A DNA stretch of 20,830 nt from JANMZO01 sp031383405 (GTDB taxonomy: Bacteria; Actinomycetota; Acidimicrobiia; Acidimicrobiales; JANYDT01). Numbering within the stretch: the first letter of the stretch is position 1; the number at the start of each line of letters is the position of its first letter. The position numbers were made by a program, and so were the translations under genes. Below the pieces are notes generated by a model, which did not search any database, was not told the DNA's origin, and worked only from the letters and a program-made list of their open reading frames with translations. Location: assembly GCA_031383405.1 (NCBI GenBank), contig JANMZO010000446.1, positions 1 to 20,830 on the forward strand, given 5' to 3'. Below are positions 8,060-14,182 of this stretch, piece after piece.

Positions 8060-8520
8060 TGGCTTCCGACTCGCTCTTTCCCGTCGCCCTGGCTCAGTTC
8101 TCCGTGAAACTGGAAGGCCCCAACCTTGAATTCAAACTCGGCCTCTTTTCCGGATGTGAAGGGCTCTCCGCGGAGTACGCCTTCGATGAAGTGATGGAAG
8201 GCGGAAACAACGCCTTCGTTCACAAGCTTCCGGGACGCGTGAAGTACCAGAACGTGAAACTCACCCGCCTCATCAATGCCGACTCAATGAACATCGCCGC
8301 CTGGTTTTCGGCCTATCAGTCGAGAGGTCTGGGACGCAGCACGGCGATCATCACGATGTACGACTCGCATCACGAATCCGGAAGCAACATCCTCTGTAAG
8401 TGGACGCTCCGCGACGTTCATCCAATGAAATGGACCGGGCCGTCGTTTGCCGCCGATGGCAGCGGCGTGGCCAAGGAGACCCTGGAACTGGCCCATCACG
8501 GATTTGAGTGGACGACCTGA
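8059..8520 (+). CDS. CIS inner tube protein 2 (gp19-like, probably baseplate-proximal)
   Basis: 153 aa, second gp19-type tube protein. Visible features are 'PVALAQFSVKLEG', the 'GLFSGCEGLSAEYAFDEVMEGG' hairpin, 'VHKLPGRVKYQNVKLTRL' and a C-terminal 'KETLELAHHGFEW' strand. It diverges strongly from tube protein 1. Two or more tube paralogues are normal in CIS: the copy coded next to the LysM and spike genes usually forms the adaptor ring between spike and main tube, and this position fits that role (inference from order). The ATG overlaps the previous stop (TGATG), and its own stop overlaps the next start in the same way, so four proteins here are translationally linked. Confidence 0.95.
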   Translation: MASDSLFPVALAQFSVKLEGPNLEFKLGLFSGCEGLSAEYAFDEVMEGGNNAFVHKLPGRVKYQNVKLTRLINADSMNIAAWFSAYQSRGLGRSTAIITMYDSHHESGSNILCKWTLRDVHPMKWTGPSFAADGSGVAKETLELAHHGFEWTT

Positions 8521-9218
8521 TGTCAATGCGCCCCGAGAAGCTGAAAATGGCCCGAGGGTCCCTGAAGGTGGTCAAGAACAACCATGCGGGGGGAGCCCCG
8601 ACCGTATGGTTCGATTTCAACCCGGCGAAGATTTCCACGACGGCGCAGGCGAAGTGGGAACAGAAGGCGAAGCCGGGTAGCAAAGCGGCGCCGGTGCCGA
8701 CGTTCACCGGCTCCGAGCCGCAGACCATGGAACTGGAGTTGACCCTCGATGAGTGGTCGCCGAACCGGCTCGACACCACCGTGGAAGAGGACATCGCGAC
8801 GCTCATTTCGTGGACGCGCCCGGCCGGCGCGACCCGTACCGCCACGAAGCCAAGTCCGCCGCTCGTCGAACTCAAGTGGGGTCCGACGTGGTTTGTCTCC
8901 TACGTGACATCGGTCAAGACGACGATCAACATGTTCGACGAGGATGGTCACGCCCTGCGGGCAACGGTGGCGGTGTCCTTGAAAGAACTCCCGAAAGACG
9001 GAAAGGGCCCGAACCCGACCAGCGGCTCGCGGGTCGGGCATCAGAGCCACAGTGTTCTCGCCGGGGATTCGCTTGCTTCGGTGGCTCAGAGCTACTACGA
9101 CAAACCGTCGTACTGGCGAGGAATCGCACTGGCCAACGGTATCGACGACCCCCGTCAGCTTCGACCCGGCAGCAGGCTGTACCTGCCGCCGCTCACCGAT
9201 GTGGCAGCCCTCTCATGA
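8520..9218 (+). CDS. CIS baseplate/tube-cap protein with C-terminal LysM domain
   Basis: 232 aa from the ATG at 8520 (TGATG overlap with the tube gene; a GTG at 8508 is possible but inside the tube frame). The N-terminal ~155 residues match the Afp7/gp53-like CIS protein: 'FDFNPAKIS' near residue 37, then 'MELELTLDEW', 'PPLVELKWGP' and 'TTINMFDEDGHALRATV'. This domain links tube and spike. A LysM module follows at about 173-225 ('HSVLAGDSLASVAQSYY', 'IALANGIDDPRQLRPG', 'LYLPP'). LysM binds peptidoglycan-like sugars in general; in CIS and phage baseplates it more often serves as a structural clamp, so binding to the cell wall should not be assumed. It is followed directly by the spike gene. 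Confidence 0.94.
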   Translation: MSMRPEKLKMARGSLKVVKNNHAGGAPTVWFDFNPAKISTTAQAKWEQKAKPGSKAAPVPTFTGSEPQTMELELTLDEWSPNRLDTTVEEDIATLISWTRPAGATRTATKPSPPLVELKWGPTWFVSYVTSVKTTINMFDEDGHALRATVAVSLKELPKDGKGPNPTSGSRVGHQSHSVLAGDSLASVAQSYYDKPSYWRGIALANGIDDPRQLRPGSRLYLPPLTDVAALS

Positions 9219-9233
9219 ATGAATGCACGAAAC

Positions 9234-9243
9234 GGGGGACGGG
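9234..9243 (+). promoter_or_regulatory. Shine-Dalgarno region that supports the spike-protein start at 9246
   Basis: GGGGGACGGG lies directly ahead of the ATG at 9246, with the G5 run (9234-9238) 7 bases from the start. The competing ATG at 9219, immediately after the LysM stop codon, has no comparable SD, and its nine extra residues do not look conserved. This favours 9246 as the start of the spike gene, though coupled initiation at 9219 cannot be excluded. Confidence 0.45.
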
Positions 9244-9245
9244 TC

Positions 9246-10991
9246 ATGGCTGCGCCTAACACGTTCAGCGGACGACCGAAAGTGAAGATCGAAGACAATG
9301 ATCTGAGCGACCCCGTTGCTGCACTGATCGACGTGCTTATCATTGACGATCACCTGCAGCTTCCGGACCAGCTCACGATTGTTTGGAATGATCCGGCTCG
9401 GGACGTGTTCGAGAAATGCAAAGCCAAGATCGGTGCCAAGATCGAAGTGGGAGTCGTCGCGACCGGTCGGGGTGCGGCCGAAGGCGAAGCGTTGTTCCGC
9501 GGTGAGATCACCGGTCTGGAGGGTGCGTACGGGATCGGCGGTCAGCAGGTTAGTCTGCGCGCGTACGATCTTTCCCATCGACTCCACCGCGGCCGCCGGA
9601 CCGAAGCGTATCCCGACAAGAAGGACAGCGATATCGCCCGTCGTCTGGCGTCGGAGGCCAAGCTCGAGATTGGCGCCATCACCGACTCGGTTGTCGTTCA
9701 TCCGTATGTCTCACAGATCAACCTCACGGACTGGGAGTTTCTCAAAGCCCGTGCGAGAGAAATCGGCTTCGAAGTCGGTGTGAACGACGGGAAATTCGAA
9801 TTCCGCCGGGCAACCGTCAATCAGGGCGCTCCGGGGGCCGGCGATCTCGACGCGCAGGGCGCGCTGCAGTTGACGTTCGGAAGTGACCTGGTGGAGTTCC
9901 ACCCCCGATTGTCAGCGGTCGCTCAGGTGACGGACGTGTATGCGCGGGGATGGTCCTATCTCGACAAACGCGAAGTCGTCGGCCACTCGACGACCTCCGC
10001 GTGTAACAGTGCGCCAAAGATTCCGGTGACCCCGGCGACGGTGATGGCCAAGTTCCCGACGACCAAACCGCATATCGTCACCGACCGCTCGCTCCGAACC
10101 CAGAAGGAGGCCGACGCGGCAGCGGAAGGGACCGCGCATCAGGTCTCCGCAGCGCTCGGTGAGGCCGACGGGGTGGCCCAGGGAAACGCCAAGATCCGCG
10201 CTGGAGCAGCGATGAGTATCGCAGCCGTTGCGCCGGAGTTCGCCGGCACCTGGACGGTCACGAGCAGCCGACATGTGTTCGACAAGGTCGGTTACAAGAC
10301 GACGTTTTCCGTCACGGGGCGACAGGAGCGGTCGCTCCTTGGGCTTGCGTCAATCGGCGCAACGAGCGGAGTCGGGTCGGCCGGGGGCCCTCCGATCTAC
10401 GGGGTGGTCGTCGGGCTGATTTCGAATATCAAGGACCCGCTCGGCCTGAGCCGGGTCCGTCTCACCTTTCCCTGGCTGTCCGACAAGTACGAAACCGACT
10501 GGGTCCGCATGGTCATGCCGGGGGCCGGGGAATCCCGGGGCTTTCTCTGGCTTCCGGCGGTGAACGATGAAGTGCTGGTGGCCTTTGAACAGGGCGATGT
10601 GCGGCAGCCGTACGTGCTCGGGGCCCTCTTCAACGGCAAGGACAAGTGGGAGATCGGCAAGTCACAGTACGACGACTCAGGTCGGGTGACGAAACGTGGT
10701 CTCCGCAGTGGAGCCGGGCACGTGCTGGGCTTCATCGAGGGGCCTTCCAAGAAGGGGGCCTATCTGAAAACCGGCGACGGAAAGCTGAAGATAAAGCTCG
10801 ACGAATCCAAAACAACCATCACGGTGCACAGCGACGGAACCGTGGAGATCACCGGGAAGGACATCACGGTGAATGCGTCCAATTCCCTTGAACTGAAGGC
10901 CGGGCAGACCATGAAACTGAGCGCAATGAACATATCGATCAAAGCCGACGCGAACGTCGATGTTGACGGCGCCATGATCACGCTGAACTGA
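9246..10991 (+). CDS. VgrG/gpD-gp5-like spike (baseplate hub) protein
   Basis: 581 aa from the ATG at 9246 (590 aa if ATG 9219 is used). Residues 1 to about 350 form the gp27/phage late control D-like hub: 'LSDPVAALIDVLIIDDHLQLPDQ', an 'LFRGEITGLEGAYG' strand, 'SLRAYDLSHRLHRGRRT' and 'LTDWEFLKARAREIGFEVGV'. Residues about 380-465 are the gp5-type OB fold ('PPIYGVVVGLISNIKDPLGL', 'RVRLTFPWLS', 'VNDEVLVAFEQGD', 'PYVLGALFNGKDKW'). The end (about 508-581) is a beta-helix spike with short repeats such as 'GTVEITGKDITVNASNSLEL'. It forms the trimeric tip that pierces the target membrane. There is no extra C-terminal enzyme domain, so it is not an evolved effector-type VgrG. No PAAR gene follows; only 7 bp separate it from the gp25 gene. 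Confidence 0.96.
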   Translation: MAAPNTFSGRPKVKIEDNDLSDPVAALIDVLIIDDHLQLPDQLTIVWNDPARDVFEKCKAKIGAKIEVGVVATGRGAAEGEALFRGEITGLEGAYGIGGQQVSLRAYDLSHRLHRGRRTEAYPDKKDSDIARRLASEAKLEIGAITDSVVVHPYVSQINLTDWEFLKARAREIGFEVGVNDGKFEFRRATVNQGAPGAGDLDAQGALQLTFGSDLVEFHPRLSAVAQVTDVYARGWSYLDKREVVGHSTTSACNSAPKIPVTPATVMAKFPTTKPHIVTDRSLRTQKEADAAAEGTAHQVSAALGEADGVAQGNAKIRAGAAMSIAAVAPEFAGTWTVTSSRHVFDKVGYKTTFSVTGRQERSLLGLASIGATSGVGSAGGPPIYGVVVGLISNIKDPLGLSRVRLTFPWLSDKYETDWVRMVMPGAGESRGFLWLPAVNDEVLVAFEQGDVRQPYVLGALFNGKDKWEIGKSQYDDSGRVTKRGLRSGAGHVLGFIEGPSKKGAYLKTGDGKLKIKLDESKTTITVHSDGTVEITGKDITVNASNSLELKAGQTMKLSAMNISIKADANVDVDGAMITLN

Positions 10992-10998
10992 GGCCGCG

Positions 10999-11394
10999 AT
11001 GCGCAACGTGTTTGTAGGAAGAGGATGGGGGTTCCCGATGAGAGTGGATCCGAACGGAGGCATCGCGCTCGTGTCCGACGAGCGGGAGATCGAAGAGTCG
11101 ATCCGTGTGGTGCTAGCGACATCTCCGGGTGAACGGGTGATGCGTCCGGAGTTCGGATGCGCGATCCACGAGCACATCTTCGATGTGGTGACGTCGGCGC
11201 TGTTCGGGGAAATCCGGGCGAAGGTCGTCGACGCACTTGAACTTTGGGAGCCGAGAATCACGGTCACCTCCGTCGATGTCGCTCCCGACCGGGACGACTC
11301 GTCGGTTATCTACATCGATATCCAGTACCGGATCAACGACACGAACAGCCCCCGCAACCTCGTGTTCCCCTTCTACATGATTCCGGGAGAGTGA
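10999..11394 (+). CDS. gp25/GPW-like baseplate wedge protein
   Basis: 131 aa, T4 gp25-type wedge subunit, about the usual family length. The diagnostic core is 'IALVSDEREIEESIRVVLAT' followed by 'SPGERVMRPEFGCAIHEHIF', with the family's E-R-x-M-x-P-x-F-G motif, then a helix 'EIRAKVVDALELWEPRI' and a final strand ending 'NLVFPFYM'. It clamps the sheath initiator end to the baseplate. The ATG at 10999 has weak SD support; a second in-frame ATG at 11038 (MRVDPNGG) sits behind GGATGGGGG and is an alternative that would remove 13 residues. One base separates the stop codon from the next ATG. Confidence 0.95.
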   Translation: MRNVFVGRGWGFPMRVDPNGGIALVSDEREIEESIRVVLATSPGERVMRPEFGCAIHEHIFDVVTSALFGEIRAKVVDALELWEPRITVTSVDVAPDRDDSSVIYIDIQYRINDTNSPRNLVFPFYMIPGE

Positions 11395-11395
11395 C

Positions 11396-13342
11396 ATGGT
11401 TCTCCCCACCCCGAACCTCGACGACCGACGGTTCCAGGACCTGGTCGATGAAGCCAAACGGTTCGTTCAGCAACGGTGTCCGGAGTGGTCGGACCACAAC
11501 CTGAGCGATCCCGGAGTCACGCTGATCGAGGTCTTTGCGCAGATGGTCGATCAGGTCGTCTACCGGTTGAACCGTGTCCCCGAGCGCAACTACCTGAAGT
11601 TCCTTGACCTGATCGGCCTCCGACGCTTTCCACCGGCCTCGGCAACGGTTGCGGTTACATTTTGGCTGGCGGCCATCCCGACGGAGGTCCGTTCATTCCC
11701 GACCGGGATTGTGGTCAGCACCCGTCGGACCGAGGTGGATGAGGCAATAGAGTTCACGACCTCGGAAAGCGGCGCCGTATACCCGGTTTCGTTTCAATCG
11801 GTGAGGGCTTCGATCGAAGCAGACCGTACGCGCGCATTTGATGACGAGTTGCTCAAGGGACAGGGTTTCTCGTGCTTCGCTTCGCCTCCCGTTCCCGGCA
11901 ACGCGCTCTACATCGGCCTGACCGACGCGGCTCCGGCCAACGCACTCGTTCTCGACCTCAAGTGCACGATCGAAGGTATCGGCGTCGATCCGCTGTTTCC
12001 GCCGCTCGTCTGGGAGGCATGGAACGGCGAAGATTGGGAAGAGTGCGAAGTCGACCGGGATACGACAGGTGGGATCAATCGCGACGGCGAGGTCGTGCTC
12101 CATCTGCCCAAGAGACACGAAGCCTCCGTCCTTGCTCGGGTTCGGGCAGGTTGGGTTCGGGCGCGGGTGATCGAAGCGGTTGAGAACCAGCCGGTGTACT
12201 CCTCGAGTCCAATGGTGCATTCAATAGGTGCACATACAATTGGTGTCACGTTGAATGCCCTTCACGCCCGGGTCGTCAACGAGGAGGAGTTGGGTGTTTC
12301 GGATGGCAGTTACGGACAGCAGTTTCCGATTCAGCAAACCCCGATTGTCCGTTCTGAAGGAGCACGACTTGAGTTGTCGGGTGAACACGGATGGGAAAGC
12401 TGGACCGAGGTACTTCAGTTTGCGGACAGTGGACCCGCGAACCGGCACTTCATACTCGACGGTGTTGACGGTCTCGTGGTCTTCGGGCCGGCTGTTCGCG
12501 AGATGGACGGATCGCTCCGCCGCCACGGTGCGGTGCCCCCGAAAGGGTCGACGGTCCGTCTCTCGCAGTTCGCAGTTGGTGGAGGGGTCGCGGGCAATGT
12601 GAACCGCGGCGCGATCCAGGTTCTTGTGTCATCGTTCCCGGGCATTGACCGGGTTGACAACCGCCGTCCGGGCGTTGGTGGTCGGAACGCGGAGACCGTC
12701 GACGAAGCAAAAGTCCGCGGTCCACTTCTGCTTCGGTCGCGCGGTCGCGCCGTCACGGCCGAGGACTTTGAGGAGATCGCCAAGGAGGCTGCTCCCGAAG
12801 CGGCCCGCATCCGTTGCGTTGCGGCCGGCGGAGACGGTCCACAGGCGGGCGCCGTGAGAGTTCTCGTCGTGCCCCAGGTTGCTTCTGAGGCCGGACGTCT
12901 GGCCTTTGAACGCCTGGTTCCTCCTGAAGCGCTTCTGGCGACGATCGCCGCGGCCCTCGACCGCACGCGGCTCGTAGGTACGAGGATCAGCGTTGAGCCG
13001 CCCGTCTATCAGGGCATCACGGTTGTCGCGAGGTTGCGGGGCCGCCCCGGGGTCAGCCCGGTACGCCTCCAGGAGTTGGCGACCACGGCGCTGTTCCGTT
13101 ACTACCATCCGATCGAAGGGGGGCCCGACGGAACCGGTTGGCCGTTCGGTAGGCCGGTGCTGATCGGTGAAGTGAGTTCGGTTCTGCAACGGGTCCCGGG
13201 GGTCGAATTGGTGGAAGACGCCATGCTGTTCGGCACGAACTCGATAACCGGCCGCCGCGAGCAGAATGTTCCCCGGATAGATCTTCCTGCGAACGCCCTG
13301 GTGTTCAGCTACGACCATCAGGTACTGGCTGAGGTGTCATGA
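11396..13342 (+). CDS. Baseplate J-like wedge protein
   Basis: 648 aa. The opening 'LPTPNLDDRRFQDLVDEAK', then 'SDHNLSDPGVTLIEVFAQMV' and 'YRLNRVPERNYLKFLDLIG', is typical of the large actinobacterial/CIS baseplate J (T4 gp6-like) proteins. The middle contains several beta domains. The Baseplate_J core is seen near residues 390-470: 'FAVGGGVAGNVNRGAIQVL', 'NRRPGVGGRNAETVDEAKVR' and 'RSRGRAVTAEDFEEIAKEAA'. The C-terminal wing ends with 'GPDGTGWPFGRPVLIGEVSS' and 'VLQRVPGVELVEDAMLFG'. It builds the wedge ring that holds gp25 and tail protein I. The stop overlaps the next start (ATGA), so the two are coupled. Confidence 0.96.
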   Translation: MVLPTPNLDDRRFQDLVDEAKRFVQQRCPEWSDHNLSDPGVTLIEVFAQMVDQVVYRLNRVPERNYLKFLDLIGLRRFPPASATVAVTFWLAAIPTEVRSFPTGIVVSTRRTEVDEAIEFTTSESGAVYPVSFQSVRASIEADRTRAFDDELLKGQGFSCFASPPVPGNALYIGLTDAAPANALVLDLKCTIEGIGVDPLFPPLVWEAWNGEDWEECEVDRDTTGGINRDGEVVLHLPKRHEASVLARVRAGWVRARVIEAVENQPVYSSSPMVHSIGAHTIGVTLNALHARVVNEEELGVSDGSYGQQFPIQQTPIVRSEGARLELSGEHGWESWTEVLQFADSGPANRHFILDGVDGLVVFGPAVREMDGSLRRHGAVPPKGSTVRLSQFAVGGGVAGNVNRGAIQVLVSSFPGIDRVDNRRPGVGGRNAETVDEAKVRGPLLLRSRGRAVTAEDFEEIAKEAAPEAARIRCVAAGGDGPQAGAVRVLVVPQVASEAGRLAFERLVPPEALLATIAAALDRTRLVGTRISVEPPVYQGITVVARLRGRPGVSPVRLQELATTALFRYYHPIEGGPDGTGWPFGRPVLIGEVSSVLQRVPGVELVEDAMLFGTNSITGRREQNVPRIDLPANALVFSYDHQVLAEVS

Positions 13343-13962
13343 CCGATGTGACAACGTGGGGCGGAACCGGTTCGGCGACGTTGCGGTTTTCTGTGGAAGA
13401 TCTGGTTTCCGCGCGTCCGATGGTCTCGCTGCTTCCCGCGATCTTCCAGGAAGACGAGTTCGCCGTCCGATGGCTCGCCGCTTTTGACGAGATCACCGCC
13501 GTTATCGATACCACCCTCGACTGTTTTCCTTCCTATCTCGATCCCGATCTGGCGCCGGAAGATTTTCTCGTGTGGGTCGGCTCCTGGCTCGGGGCCGAAC
13601 CTGATGAGGAACTGCCGTTGTCGCAGCGTCGAAAGCTGGTCGCCTCGCTCGTTGATCTGTACGGTCGACGCGGCACCGCGGCTTCGATTCAGGAACTGGT
13701 TGAACTTCAACTTCCCGTTCGATGTGAGGTCATCGAGGGGGGAGGCTCGCAGGCGTCGTCGACGCCGAGCGCTCCGCTCCCCGGTAGCGCAGTGGGTGTG
13801 TTCGTCGTGCGCATCACGGCGATCAATGGAACAATCAACGACCATCAGCGCCGTCGGGCGCAACTCGTTGTCGACGCGACCCGTCCGGCCCACCTCCCGG
13901 TGTCGGTCGAATTCATCGACACCGCGGCTCCCGATGCGCCCCCTGAATCGGCTAAGTCATGA
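13339..13962 (+). CDS. Tail protein I-like baseplate protein
   Basis: 207 aa. The pattern 'LLPAIFQEDEFAVRWLAAFDE', then 'LAPEDFLVWVGSWLGAE', 'LSQRRKLVASLVDLYGRRGT' and 'SIQELVELQL' is that of the phage tail protein I/gp7-like family used in CIS baseplates, which pairs with baseplate J. The C-terminal ~70 residues carry a beta region ending 'DATRPAHLPVSVEFID', usual for actinobacterial versions. The ATG start lies within the ATGA overlap with the baseplate J stop. It is the last recognisable structural gene of the particle in this window. Confidence 0.94.
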   Translation: MTDVTTWGGTGSATLRFSVEDLVSARPMVSLLPAIFQEDEFAVRWLAAFDEITAVIDTTLDCFPSYLDPDLAPEDFLVWVGSWLGAEPDEELPLSQRRKLVASLVDLYGRRGTAASIQELVELQLPVRCEVIEGGGSQASSTPSAPLPGSAVGVFVVRITAINGTINDHQRRRAQLVVDATRPAHLPVSVEFIDTAAPDAPPESAKS

Positions 13963-14055
13963 TTCCGCCCGCTTCAGGACTACATTCGGCCACGAACCCT
14001 TAACCCACACGGGCCACAGCTTCTCGATCGATTCCTCTTCAATGATTCAATCACC

Positions 14056-14108
14056 CACGACCGATCTCACGACGACCGATCACACCGACGACCGATCACA
14101 CCGACGAC
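14056..14108 (+). repeat. Short 16-bp tandem repeat upstream of the 903-aa protein gene
   Basis: The 157-bp gap after the tail protein I gene ends with a 16-bp unit, GACGACCGATCACACC, present exactly at 14071-14086 and 14087-14102. It is preceded by a degenerate copy (about 14056-14070) and followed by a six-base partial copy that runs into the SD at 14109. Copies every 16 bp could be operator sites, or simply slippage in a spacer. The rest of the gap (13963-14055) shows no gene and no clear promoter. Confidence 0.6.
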
Positions 14109-14119
14109 AAGGAGCGGCC

Positions 14120-14182
14120 ATGACCGTCTATACCCGTGAAGCCGCGATCGCTTCGAACGCCTCGCGGGGTGACCGTCGATGA
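14120..14182 (+). CDS. 20-codon leader-like ORF coupled to the 903-aa protein gene
   Basis: ATG at 14120 follows one of the best SD sequences of the window (AAGGAG, 14109-14114, spacing 5). It reads 20 codons (MTVYTREAAIASNASRGDRR) before a TGA whose surroundings overlap the next start (ATGATG at 14179-14184). The next gene has no good SD of its own, so its ribosomes probably come from this short ORF by reinitiation. The peptide has no membrane segment and no obvious attenuator codon run. It could be a true leader, a degenerate remnant, or a chance ORF that merely lends its SD. Confidence 0.45.
   Translation: MTVYTREAAIASNASRGDRR

Noticed and set aside
7335..8129. A 264-codon + strand frame overlapping the 3' end of the 850-aa gene
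   Set aside because: Arg/Pro-rich composition typical of an out-of-frame shadow; it overlaps the conserved C-terminal helix and the tube-2 start, which are clearly coding in other frames.
2852..13962. Prophage or R-type pyocin
   Set aside because: No integrase, capsid, terminase, portal, holin or lysin; the presence of the DUF6760-like gene, the LysM cap protein and membrane tether candidates fits a CIS instead.
2852..13962. Type VI secretion system
   Set aside because: There is a single long sheath gene instead of TssB/TssC, and no TssJ/L/M membrane complex; the LysM protein and baseplate J/tail protein I set belong to CIS and phage tails.
14056..14108. CRISPR-like array
   Set aside because: The 16-bp units are directly adjacent, with no spacers, and no cas gene is present; it is a plain tandem repeat.
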